64,000 nt of DNA from Rhodomicrobium vannielii ATCC 17100. Its GTDB lineage: Bacteria; Pseudomonadota; Alphaproteobacteria; Rhizobiales; Rhodomicrobiaceae. Positions within the stretch are counted from its first letter, which is position 1; each line of letters starts with the position of its first letter. Where the stretch lies: positions 2,052,001-2,116,000 of the forward strand of contig NC_014664.1 of the NCBI RefSeq assembly GCF_000166055.1. Reading direction: 5' to 3'. The position numbers and the translations under genes were made by a program. Shown here piece by piece: positions 7,825 to 15,360 of this stretch. The notes beneath the pieces are model-generated. The model was given only the letters and a program-made list of their open reading frames with translations. It was not told the DNA's origin and did no database searches.

Positions 7825-8842
7825 CGACGTCGTATTCGTCGTGGCGCAGGATTTCGGCGACGTGAACCCCGTTGCGCTCCACCCAGTAGAACAGGCGTGG
7901 CCATGATCCCGTCGTGGTCTTCCAGATGAGGAGGTTGGTCTTGCCCGCATAGCGCTCGCAATGACCCGGCTTCGCGCGCAGCAGCGGATCGCGGATTTCG
8001 GCGAGCGCCTCGAGCGTGGCGGGCTCGGTGCCGCTGCCCTTGGCCTTGCGCCAGGCGCGCGGCGACAGCAGCACTTGGCTCGTCGACGCTTCGAACGCAA
8101 GACGCTCGAACATCAGGTCGCCCGCCGCACTCGGAACCACGAGGCCGTCGTCTTCCTCGATCAGCACGCGGAACAGCGGATCATCGCGATAACCGTGGCC
8201 GGGCAGCAGCGCCTCGAACTCGTGCGCCTGCATGATGCCCTTGTCGCGAAGCGCGATCAGCGCGTCAGCCGCGAAGCCCAGCCGGTCCCAGTCGAAGGTC
8301 AGCGGAAGCGCGGGCAGCTTGATGAGCGTCGATGTCCATTCGTAAGAATAATAGGACGGCGCTTGCTGCGTCATGCCGTAAAGCGCCGCGAACGGCAGCA
8401 CCGACTTGAACCCACCATTCATGTTGAGCACGAAGTCGAGGCCAAGCTCCTGCGCCTTCGCCTGCGCGCGCCGAAGTTTCTCGAAGAGATTGCGCACGCC
8501 GTCGCGGCGGAAAAGCGTGGCGTCGGTCATTTGCAGGCCGGGCACGGGCTGCACCTCGCCTTCGGCGCCGAATTCGTTCTTGACCGTCTCGCGGACTAGT
8601 TCGGCGCAGGCTTTCCCCACCGGCGTGTCGCTTGCGAGAAGCAGCACGTGATCCTCTTCCGAGCAGCCGAGCTTGCTCAGCACGTTGATCTCGGCGCTGG
8701 CTACCGTGTAGTAGCGCGCGCCGTCCTTTGCCTTTTCGTCGCGGAGCCGCTGCCTGACCCGGCGGCTGAAACTGTCGGCCGGTTCATACTCCTCCCGGCC
8801 AGCGACGGAGATGCCCGTCAAACCAACGATAAGCCGTCCCAT
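7760..8842 (-). CDS. CARF-domain effector with RelE-like C-terminal domain (Cami1-like)
   Basis: 360 aa from the ATG at 8842, which has an AGGGAGAGGG ribosome site; an upstream TTG at 8857 is less likely. The N-terminal half is a CARF-like Rossmann domain: MGRLIVGLTGIS, VLLLASDTPVGKACAEL (about 65-81), and LNMNGGFKSVLPFAALYGM (about 155-173), which resembles the ligand loop of CARF proteins. The C-terminal ~75 residues (RDPLLRAKPGH, TNLLIWKTTTGSWPRLFYWV, VHVAEILRHDEYD) follow the strand order of RelE/ParE ribonucleases. Known Cami1 proteins join CARF to RelE and cut ribosome-associated mRNA when cyclic oligoadenylate binds. That role here is inference, and the RelE call is weaker than the CARF call. 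Confidence 0.68.
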   Translation of the reverse strand: MGRLIVGLTGISVAGREEYEPADSFSRRVRQRLRDEKAKDGARYYTVASAEINVLSKLGCSEEDHVLLLASDTPVGKACAELVRETVKNEFGAEGEVQPVPGLQMTDATLFRRDGVRNLFEKLRRAQAKAQELGLDFVLNMNGGFKSVLPFAALYGMTQQAPSYYSYEWTSTLIKLPALPLTFDWDRLGFAADALIALRDKGIMQAHEFEALLPGHGYRDDPLFRVLIEEDDGLVVPSAAGDLMFERLAFEASTSQVLLSPRAWRKAKGSGTEPATLEALAEIRDPLLRAKPGHCERYAGKTNLLIWKTTTGSWPRLFYWVERNGVHVAEILRHDEYDVATEGKGVWREEFDGDDFHRWE

Positions 8843-8853
8843 TGCCCTCTCCC

Positions 8854-10020
8854 TCAATTGCTTTCGGAATCGTCGTCCACCGCGCCAAACCGGATCGCCG
8901 AAACCGGAAGGTCGAGCCCCAACAGCGACTGCGATCTGGCCTTGCGCGATTTGACTTCATAAGTCGGCGAGAAATGACCGAGCCGCTCGCGGATGCGCTC
9001 GTTGAGGCGCGCCTTGGCCTGTTCGAATTTGTCCGGGCGGGGATCCTCCTGTTTCGTGTCGCCGATTTTCGCGAAGTCGCGTCTCAGTCGATTGAGATCG
9101 TGGAAAGTTGTGAGCGGCAGGCTTTCGATCTCGGCGATGAATTCATCTCCGCCGATTTCGGTCCAGTGCACGAAGCCATCGCTTCCCATTCCACAGAGCC
9201 GCCGCTTCGCCAGCAGCGAATAGAGCGAAAACTGCATCGGCGTCAGTTCGAAGATGATGCCCTGACAGGAGACTTTTTGAGCAGCCCGGTCGATGACGAG
9301 TTCGGGAGAAGTCACCGCCGCCTGCGCCCGCGCGACGGTTTCGGTGAAACTCCACGCGCCCTCAAGGAGATGCATTGGCAGCCCTTGCCGCAGCCGAACG
9401 AAGGGGATCTCGGCCAGCACGATCCGGGCCTTGTCCGTGCTGATCGGTACACCGGGGTTGAACTTGTCCTCAAGGTCTCGCGCAATTCGAGGCGGGAAGA
9501 AAAACTCCGGGTGCTGTTCGAGCGGCTGAGGCTCAACGAGCACATGACTGAGGCTGTCCTGCGGGCGGGCGAACAGGGAAACGGCAAGCCCAAGAAGAAC
9601 GCCCATCGTCTTGCGTCCCCCCGCGATCGAGAAGTGGATTGCCGCACGGTCGTCTCTCGTCACCTCGTGCACCGTCTGAATGATGAGGTCCGCGAGGGCC
9701 TTGTTATGCGCCTCCGTCGAGATGTCCCCGAGTTGAACGCCGTCCGCCTGAACCACATGGATGCGTCCGACCGTCAGAGCTTCAGCGACTGGAAAGCCGA
9801 ACTCGGCCTCGAATTTCGCGAGCTGCTCCTGGGGCGGATTGAGCAGCATTTGCCTCGTCCGCGCCTCGCCCTGGGCGGTGGTGATCACGTGAATCTCGGT
9901 CGGCAGGAACGGCGGCGTTCGCTCCATACAAAGAGCGTAGAGCGTTTCCGTCACGATCTGAGGCGCAAGTCCTACCGTGCAAAGCAGAATGCGCCTCGAA
10001 AAAGTGGATGCGTCACGCAT
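8854..10020 (-). CDS. CARF-domain protein, NE0113 family (Csm6-like ring nuclease annotation)
   Basis: 388 aa from the ATG at 10020, which overlaps the upstream gene by 8 bp; a TTG at 10029 is an alternative. The start RRILLCTVGLAPQIVTETLY and the motif HFSIAGGRKTMGVLLGLAV (about 130-148) are hallmarks of TIGR02584 (NE0113) CARF proteins. From about 220 onward the protein is helical with a winged-helix look (FELTPMQFSLYSLLAKRR and FHDLNRLRRDF). No HEPN R-x4-6-H motif was noticed. Family members are annotated as ring nucleases that degrade cyclic oligoadenylate, although some are grouped with Csm6. It sits between a membrane protein gene and the CARF-RelE gene, so control of the signal in the same transcript is likely (inference). 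Confidence 0.8.
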   Translation of the reverse strand: MRDASTFSRRILLCTVGLAPQIVTETLYALCMERTPPFLPTEIHVITTAQGEARTRQMLLNPPQEQLAKFEAEFGFPVAEALTVGRIHVVQADGVQLGDISTEAHNKALADLIIQTVHEVTRDDRAAIHFSIAGGRKTMGVLLGLAVSLFARPQDSLSHVLVEPQPLEQHPEFFFPPRIARDLEDKFNPGVPISTDKARIVLAEIPFVRLRQGLPMHLLEGAWSFTETVARAQAAVTSPELVIDRAAQKVSCQGIIFELTPMQFSLYSLLAKRRLCGMGSDGFVHWTEIGGDEFIAEIESLPLTTFHDLNRLRRDFAKIGDTKQEDPRPDKFEQAKARLNERIRERLGHFSPTYEVKSRKARSQSLLGLDLPVSAIRFGAVDDDSESN

Positions 10021-10384
10021 TGACGGCAACTTTCTGACCGGTCAGCAGCGCAAAAGAAGAAGGGGGAAAGTGGAACCGCGCCTTTCGCGGGATCTTGTCG
10101 TTCCACTTGAAGCAACTCGTGTCGAGCTGATTGCCCCCGGCCTGAAGCCTCATGATGCCGAGGACTTCGCTCCGTGTGACCTGGAAGCGGGGGATCCTCG
10201 CGACGGCAAGGCTCTCGCCGGAGCGGTCGTTCACTGCAATGATCGTGATCTTCTGGTTGTTCCGCAGAGTTTTCGCTAGATTCCATGCCACCAGAAAGAA
10301 CGTCGCGTAGGTTGTCACGATGCGAATGTTCTGTTCGGTCACGAATCCTGCGATGATATCGAACCACGTGTAAAATGCCGCCAT
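10013..10384 (-). CDS. Small membrane-anchored CRISPR-associated protein (paralogue of 7369-7824)
   Basis: 123 aa, unnamed family. A hydrophobic segment at about 18-37 (IRIVTTYATFFLVAWNLAK) is followed by a soluble domain whose core RIPRFQVTRSEVLGIMRLQA parallels the TIPRRVLTRAEVTGWISMKA of the protein at 7369-7824. The similarity continues through the F....P and F.LL positions. The gene lies in the csx16 to CARF-RelE operon, 47 bp after csx16, and overlaps the NE0113-family gene by 8 bp. Function unknown. The repeated presence of this family within one type III locus suggests a role in cyclic-oligoadenylate defence, such as a membrane effector (inference). Confidence 0.65.
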   Translation of the reverse strand: MAAFYTWFDIIAGFVTEQNIRIVTTYATFFLVAWNLAKTLRNNQKITIIAVNDRSGESLAVARIPRFQVTRSEVLGIMRLQAGGNQLDTSCFKWNDKIPRKARFHFPPSSFALLTGQKVAVNA

Positions 10385-10431
10385 GACACAATCCCCATTG
10401 TCTCAAGCATTATAAATATGACGTCGGGCTA

Positions 10432-10728
10432 TCAGTTTTCTGAAATCCGGCGCGCCTCATATTCAATCAATTGTGCTCCGAGCCGCTCCATATCATCAGC
10501 CGTCAGCGCGATCCCGCGTTGATCGGCCGGCAGCGACATTTCAAGATGAAGATATCGCGCGCCGCGTTCGTTGATTTGCGCGATGATCTGCACAGGCAAA
10601 GTGCCGAGCACGACATCGCCCTTTTCGATCTTCGAAGGATCGAGATGGGTCACGAGTTGCGCCTCAATTCCCTTCCGAAGCGCCCAGTCGATCGCCCCCT
10701 CATGCCTCGTTACAAAATATGTCGCCAT
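10432..10728 (-). CDS. csx16: Csx16 (VVA1548 family) CRISPR-associated protein
   Basis: 98 aa from MATYFVTRHEGAIDWALRKG, which with GDVVLGTLPVQI and ERGARYLHLEMSLP matches the Csx16 family (TIGR02620) along its length. The start at 10728 is supported by a GGGAGG ribosome site 7 nt upstream; an in-frame extension to 10758 is unlikely. Csx16 is found with type III loci and has been proposed as a ring nuclease that removes cyclic oligoadenylate; I rely on memory for that role. It is the first gene of the ancillary operon, so an off-switch would be made together with the effectors. Confidence 0.85.
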   Translation of the reverse strand: MATYFVTRHEGAIDWALRKGIEAQLVTHLDPSKIEKGDVVLGTLPVQIIAQINERGARYLHLEMSLPADQRGIALTADDMERLGAQLIEYEARRISEN

Positions 10729-10749
10729 CTGCGCCTCCCAGCAATTCAT

Positions 10750-10769
10750 GCAAGTCACATTATACTTGC
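10750..10769 (-). promoter_or_regulatory. csx16 operon -10 element within a small dyad
   Basis: On the minus strand a perfect TATAAT occupies 10764-10759, about 30 nt before the csx16 ATG. It is enclosed by the inverted repeat GCAAGT (10750-10755) / ACTTGC (10764-10769), a possible operator. The -35 element is weak, which suggests activator dependence or an extended promoter. Confidence 0.45.
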
Positions 10770-10967
10770 GTCAACGAGATGGAAGCGTCGCAAGCTTGCG
10801 GCTGCTGAAAGAGCCGAATCGCGACCAAAGTGTTCGGACCATCGATCCCGCAGAAGCCGCATCATACCGATTCACATCGTGAAGCGTTGCACGCGGCTTT
10901 GCAGGGCCGTCGGAGGACGGCTCTATCGGGATGAGCGGCTGCCCGGCGTGCAAAAACGCTGTCGCGC

Positions 10968-11012
10968 GTATATACAGAAACCTTGACTTTCAGCAGAGGT
11001 TTTCGTATATAC
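10968..11012 (+). promoter_or_regulatory. brnTA promoter and autoregulatory operator
   Basis: A strong promoter, TTGACT (10983-10988) and TATATA (11006-11011) with 17-bp spacing, lies inside a long inverted repeat. The left arm GTATATACAGAAACCT (10968-10983) and right arm AGGTTTTCGTATATAC (10997-11012) match at 14 of 16 positions. The arms cover both promoter elements, as expected for repression by the BrnA antitoxin. Confidence 0.8.
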
Positions 11013-11019
11013 ACTCTCC

Positions 11020-11286
11020 ATGGTGACTATCGTCTGGGACGAACCGAAGCGGCAGAGCAACCTCGCCAAACATGGCTTGGACTTCGCCGATCTGGACGAA
11101 GAGTTCTTCCTCGGCGCTCTGGTCGTCCAAGCGAGGCACGAGCGTTTCCAAGCTATAGGGCGTTTCGCCGATGGGACGATAGCTGTGGTGTTCGCCGTTC
11201 TTGGCTCTGAGGGCGTCTCGGTCATATCGATGCGCTCCGCGAGCCGTCGCGAAAGGATGCTGTATGGGAAAAAAACATCTCTCTGA
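11020..11286 (+). CDS. brnT: BrnT-family ribonuclease toxin
   Basis: 88 aa. It opens with VTIVWDEPKRQSNLAKHGLDF, the BrnT/DUF4258-like signature (WD..K...N..KHG.DF), and ends with ISMRSASRRERMLYG, the usual ISaR.A...E...Y pattern. BrnT is a RelE-fold ribonuclease that blocks translation and is neutralised by BrnA. The ATG lies 8 nt after the -10 element, so the 5' leader must be very short or absent. It overlaps brnA by 23 bp. Together with the operator this forms a complete type II toxin-antitoxin unit. Confidence 0.93.
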   Translation: MVTIVWDEPKRQSNLAKHGLDFADLDEEFFLGALVVQARHERFQAIGRFADGTIAVVFAVLGSEGVSVISMRSASRRERMLYGKKTSL

Positions 11287-11563
11287 CGCCGAAGAGGCCT
11301 TCATTCAGAGGCAGATAGCAAGCGATCCGGGCAATCCCGAGTGGACGAACGAGGACTTCGCCAACGCGAAGCCATTCGCGGAGGCATTCCCCGCTCTCGC
11401 TGAAAAAATGCGCAAGAATGTCGGCGGCCGCCCAAAATCAGACGCTCCTAAAGTCGCTGTGTCTCTGCGCCTCGATCAGGATGTGGTAGATAAATTTCGC
11501 GCTACTGGGGCCGGCTGGCAGACCCGGATCAACGATGTGCTGCGCCGAGCAGTCGGCGGATAG
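11264..11563 (+). CDS. brnA: BrnA-family antitoxin
   Basis: 99 aa from MGKKHLSDAEEAFIQRQ; the upstream extension lies inside brnT and is not needed. The end of the protein carries the ribbon-helix-helix-type DNA-binding segment KVAVSLRLDQDVVDKFRATG followed by WQTRINDVLRRAV, typical of BrnA (the BrnA/DUF4415 group). The N-terminal half would bind and cap BrnT. Overlap with brnT supports coupled translation, and the upstream dyad is its probable binding site. Confidence 0.92.
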   Translation: MGKKHLSDAEEAFIQRQIASDPGNPEWTNEDFANAKPFAEAFPALAEKMRKNVGGRPKSDAPKVAVSLRLDQDVVDKFRATGAGWQTRINDVLRRAVGG

Positions 11564-11596
11564 TGTCCTGAACGGCAAATCAGCTACATTCCCTCC

Positions 11597-11985
11597 GTGT
11601 CTGGCAGCCGCATCGTTCGGAGATGTTCAAACTGTCGTCCGATCCGCTCTTTGTTGAGAAGGTGCGTGATATTGCGGCTATATTCAATTGCGAAGCGCGC
11701 TCATGGCACGGGTGGCATCGCCATATGAGCCTCGTCATGGCTGCGGCGCCCTTTGACAAGCTAGCCGCCGATTTGCGACGCGCTGCTGCATCAGGCAAGC
11801 CGAACAAAACGAGGCCGCCAGAAACAATCGCCGCCTGACCGTCATGGCCGCGCTCGTCCCATCCGTTCGGAAATCCGCTATCTCCTCGCTCGTATCCCCT
11901 GAAGCCGCCTCTTGGCAAAGCCTTCGTCATCGCCTGGTCGCTCTGGCGACGAGCGCATCAGCTGAACGCCGCTTACGCCCATTAC
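11597..11985 (+). pseudogene. Decayed transposase remnants (IS630 piece followed by IS701-like tail)
   Basis: Between 11597 and about 11675 the + strand encodes RVWQPHRSEMFKLSSDPLF and VEKVRDI, a fragment characteristic of IS630 transposases. The reading then changes to SWHGWHRHMSLVMAA and, after a frame change near 11840, FVIAWSLWRRAHQLNAAYAH, which resembles the C-terminal end of IS701-like transposases. No intact gene or terminal repeats are left. The two pieces from different families suggest nested, decayed insertions. Confidence 0.55.
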
Positions 11986-12018
11986 AAAGACGCCAAGAAG
12001 CGCAATTATAGTGCCAGT

Positions 12019-13854
12019 CTACCCGACGAACTCCTCGTGGCTGACGGTTTTGTTTTGCGCCGTGTCTTTTTGTGCCTTCCGAAGATCGCCCTCCGAGCCG
12101 CTTTTACCAAGCTTGTCGTAGAAGTTCTCGATGACTTGAGGAAGCTGGCAGGAGCAAAATTCTGACTTATGATCACCGTTTTTCGAAGCGCCCTCTAAAA
12201 CGAGGCAACCGTCGGCAACGGCACGCTTCAAAACCAAAAATCGAGGTAACGGACTGCCGTCAATGGTAGACATCGCAAGGTTACTCACAATATCGATTAT
12301 CTGCGTATCCTTTTCGTAGGGCAGATCGTCCAGATGAGCCACACGCGCAGGCGGGTACAACGTGTTGCCATGCCCGCAATTGGTATCATCGAGAGCGCCG
12401 CCATAGACGATTCTCAAGGTTCTCCCCAGGGCCTGTTCGCGCGCGAAGATCTCGCTGAGGGACGAACAGACCTTGGCGGCTAGATTCTTCTTTAACGTAT
12501 GGAAGGTGGTCGCGTCCGCGATGTTGCCATGTTCGAAGAAGACAAGGAGATTTTTCCAGTAGACCTCTTCTTCTTGGAAAAATGGGGCCCCATTTCCATC
12601 CTGGATCACAAACATTATCCAAAGATAGGCGGTATAGTAGTTTGAGACATCATTCGTAGGTGTATCCTTTTGCGGGTTTTTTGTGCGGAACCCTTGCGGA
12701 TCGCATTCCAGGACAACCCTGCCGCGACCCGGGTCGCGGATCAGTTTTTGGGCAGCGCAGACAACATCTTCTCCCAGGTCCGGTCCCCACTTGAACCTGC
12801 CCTGGACTACGCTCGGAACGGCCAAGATGGCGCTTGGCGCGAAGCCGATCCTCGGATCAATATTTGGGTCTTTCAAGCTGAGCCGCCCCCGGATCAGCGC
12901 ACCAAAGTCGCCATTGTCATTATCCTTGAATATAAGGTCAATGGATTGGTTTTCGTCACCATAGCCGTATTGCAGGGTCGTTGTAAGGCCCTCGGTCTGC
13001 CATTCAGGACAATCGCAGGGCGAAATGCTCGGCCCCCAAAGCAGCCAGCAGTTAAACAGGAAGGCTCTAAGCTCACGCGTTTCAATCGAGTAATGGCGGT
13101 CGTCCTTAACCAGTGCACGGTATCGATCAATGATCAAGCGCCAGCCATCCTCGTCGTCAAACCGATTGAGGATGCCGGTCAAGAGGAAGATCGGCGAGAT
13201 GTAGCCAAACTTAATCGTTGTTTGAGTGAGGAACTTCTTCTCCGCGTCAGGGTCCATCTGACCCAAGACATTGAAGTAGCGCTTGATAAGCTCACGGTTG
13301 TCATCGAGCTTCTTAAAGCTTTTGAGGACGACAGAGTTCTGTTTGGCTCCCTGCGATTGCGACCTGCGGAAGGGCGACTGCAGGAACTTGAAGATCTCCG
13401 CCTTGAGATCCCATCCATCACCTTCAAAGCCGGTTTTGGGATCAGAAAGAACCTTGCGCAAGTCGCTTACGATTTCCGCTTCGCGGACCTGTTGTTGCTT
13501 GCGCCAAGCATCTATTTTTTCTTTATATTTCTGTTCCGACTTGAAATCGTACTCGTTTGGCTCGGGGTCCGCAGGATTTATGATTTCCAGTTCGACGAGT
13601 TTACGGGCCGCCGCAAAGCGGTTCGCGTTGGAGAAGAAGAAGGACTTGAAGTCGGCTCTCAAGATCAGAAGCATTTTCGCGCGTGCTTCGCTGTGCGAAT
13701 CGCCCGGACCAAGCAAAACGCGTTTGATGAAGGAAACGCCTCGATAGTAGCCGCGCAAGCGGTAGCCGATCAACATAATAAGAGTAAGGGCACCGAAGGC
13801 GCTGCCAATCCATTGCTTGTAAGCCTCGACTTCAGACCAAGAGAGAAAATGCAT
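12019..13854 (-). CDS. Unrecognised 611-aa membrane-anchored protein
   Basis: The ATG at 13854 has a GGGGGAC ribosome site about 8 nt upstream and is preferred to a TTG at 13869. One membrane helix is predicted near the N-terminus (about residues 15-35: IGSAFGALTLIMLIGYRL). A large soluble domain follows, with a charged helical region (about 95-200) and no motif I can name; no Walker, HEPN, HD or nuclease signature stands out. Base composition is visibly lower in G+C than that of the core genes, which fits transfer. It lies between transposase debris and a relaxase, in the same direction as the GNAT-like gene 228 bp upstream, and the two may form one module. Function unknown. Confidence 0.7.
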   Translation of the reverse strand: MHFLSWSEVEAYKQWIGSAFGALTLIMLIGYRLRGYYRGVSFIKRVLLGPGDSHSEARAKMLLILRADFKSFFFSNANRFAAARKLVELEIINPADPEPNEYDFKSEQKYKEKIDAWRKQQQVREAEIVSDLRKVLSDPKTGFEGDGWDLKAEIFKFLQSPFRRSQSQGAKQNSVVLKSFKKLDDNRELIKRYFNVLGQMDPDAEKKFLTQTTIKFGYISPIFLLTGILNRFDDEDGWRLIIDRYRALVKDDRHYSIETRELRAFLFNCWLLWGPSISPCDCPEWQTEGLTTTLQYGYGDENQSIDLIFKDNDNGDFGALIRGRLSLKDPNIDPRIGFAPSAILAVPSVVQGRFKWGPDLGEDVVCAAQKLIRDPGRGRVVLECDPQGFRTKNPQKDTPTNDVSNYYTAYLWIMFVIQDGNGAPFFQEEEVYWKNLLVFFEHGNIADATTFHTLKKNLAAKVCSSLSEIFAREQALGRTLRIVYGGALDDTNCGHGNTLYPPARVAHLDDLPYEKDTQIIDIVSNLAMSTIDGSPLPRFLVLKRAVADGCLVLEGASKNGDHKSEFCSCQLPQVIENFYDKLGKSGSEGDLRKAQKDTAQNKTVSHEEFVG

Positions 13855-14082
13855 CGATTTGTCCCCCAATATTTTTAATTACATACAAATCTCCAGGTCG
13901 GTGAGAACCCAGTTCGAAGGAGCCCACGCGAGTGCTCTGGCGCATACTTTTGGCCAGAGTGCTGCACGCTCTCAAGCAAACGGATGCGCCTCAAGAGCTC
14001 GAGCAACCAATTTATTCTTGTGCACATTCAAATTTTAATCTTGATGACGGTGGCAACAGTGTGGGTGACTTAAGAACAATTT

Positions 14083-15030
14083 TCACTGCTCTCGTGAAGC
14101 GAATTTGACATTTGAATCAGTTCCTCTCGCGAGAAAATCCGAGCCGGGGAGAAGGGGAACTTTCTCTCCGCGAAGGCACTTGGCGCGCAGCTCCGTAATC
14201 TGTGCGTTTGCACATCCGTCCGTTGAGGCATCCTTGCCTTTCAGGACCGAAATGCTGAAAAACCTTTCGAGGTGAGCGCTCAGCAGGCAGGTGCCGACCG
14301 TCTCATCTTCCAAGCCGAGAACGGCATAGACAAGTGTCGTGTCGGGTGCCTGGTCGGCCGACAAAGGCGGCTGAACGTAAGGCGTATCAACGATCCTTGC
14401 GCCCAGGCTTGCCCAGATTTTTATGCGGCTTATCTGGTCGACTCCTGTAAGGCTTGTGTCGCGGTCGTACTGATCCGGGGACATCCTGAACGGGTCGTTT
14501 TGTTCGATGAATATCGGGAGTTGCGACCGAGTCTCGCGTAGGGCGTCATCGGGGTTTGTTTGCTGGAACAGCCTCATGGCTATGTCGGGCAAATCGGATA
14601 CGAGCCGTCTAAACTTTCCTCGTTTTCGCTCGCTCAAATTGATGAAGATGTAATTCAGATTTATCGAGACGGTTTGCACACCTCCGGAAGCCGATGCCGG
14701 CAACAAAAAAACGGTGAAATTTGCTCCGCCTATCCTAGCACCTGTCGAGGGATCCCGCGCAACTAGCGCAAACTCGCGGAATGGCCCATACCTTAGAGCC
14801 AATTGGGCGTAGGTCTCTCCGCCGTTGAGGGCAAAACATCTGACGAAGCCTTCAAAGGTTTCCTTCTCGTTTTCGAGCACGAACGCCTTGTCGTAGTCGG
14901 CGTAAAACTCCTCAAAAAGGTCGTCCGCCTCAATCGTAGCGTCGATTTTGAGCCCTGTATCCGAGGTGAAGCCGAACTTGCCGCTTATACCCGCCACCTG
15001 TTTCCCAACTCCAGTTACGGCAGGCGACAT
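14083..15030 (-). CDS. GNAT-like acetyltransferase, partner of the 611-aa membrane protein
   Basis: 315 aa. The middle (about 65-150) reads FREFALVARDPSTGARIGGA, then VSINLNYIFINLSERKRGKF and RRLVSDL. This is the strand / basic-loop / helix order of GNAT N-acetyltransferases, where the loop binds acetyl-CoA. The C-terminal 150 residues have no recognised domain. A promoter-like pair (TTGATC, 17 bp, TATTTA) lies 43 nt upstream on the minus strand. Low G+C and neighbours of mobile origin suggest transfer. The GNAT call is moderate; the substrate is unknown. Confidence 0.55.
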   Translation of the reverse strand: MSPAVTGVGKQVAGISGKFGFTSDTGLKIDATIEADDLFEEFYADYDKAFVLENEKETFEGFVRCFALNGGETYAQLALRYGPFREFALVARDPSTGARIGGANFTVFLLPASASGGVQTVSINLNYIFINLSERKRGKFRRLVSDLPDIAMRLFQQTNPDDALRETRSQLPIFIEQNDPFRMSPDQYDRDTSLTGVDQISRIKIWASLGARIVDTPYVQPPLSADQAPDTTLVYAVLGLEDETVGTCLLSAHLERFFSISVLKGKDASTDGCANAQITELRAKCLRGEKVPLLPGSDFLARGTDSNVKFASREQ

Positions 15031-15072
15031 GCACTGCCGACATACTTTTACCTTCGTCCGAGTATCTGCGAT

Positions 15073-15101
15073 TAAATAAGTTAAAATTATTACGAGATCA
15101 A
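15073..15101 (-). promoter_or_regulatory. Candidate promoter of the GNAT-like / membrane protein module
   Basis: Minus-strand TTGATC (15101-15096), 17-bp spacer, TATTTA (15078-15073), in an A/T-rich stretch directly upstream of the 15030 start. Confidence 0.5.
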
Positions 15102-15360
15102 GAAATTCGCGTGGCGGGGTGCAAGCCGCCTTATCTCCGCCGAGGCCTATTTCGACTCAGCAATGTTCTCAGAGACCGGCGACGCCTTGAACGTGTAGCT
15201 GAAACGAAGGGTGAGGCCGATCTGTGCCATCACGTTCGGGACTGGCTGACGGGTCCAAAATTTTGGCAAGCAACTCAAGGCCCTGAGGTTCCCAACACCC
15301 TTCGAAGCCATCCAAATACTCAGCGAGGAAGAAACCAGACCTCTTCATCGGTGTCGGCTG
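15102..15360. other. Intergenic stretch without a supported gene
   Basis: Between the GNAT-like gene's promoter and the relaxase end I see only short unconvincing frames. The longest relaxase frame runs on to 15320, but that tail is the product of a frameshift. Confidence 0.5.

Noticed and set aside
8842-10023. 393-codon + strand frame opposite the NE0113-family gene
   Set aside because: Arg-rich antisense shadow; the minus strand has clear CARF motifs.
12670-13878. 402-codon + strand frame opposite the 611-aa protein gene
   Set aside because: No ribosome site or recognisable motif. The minus strand frame is longer, has a ribosome site and a sensible membrane helix.
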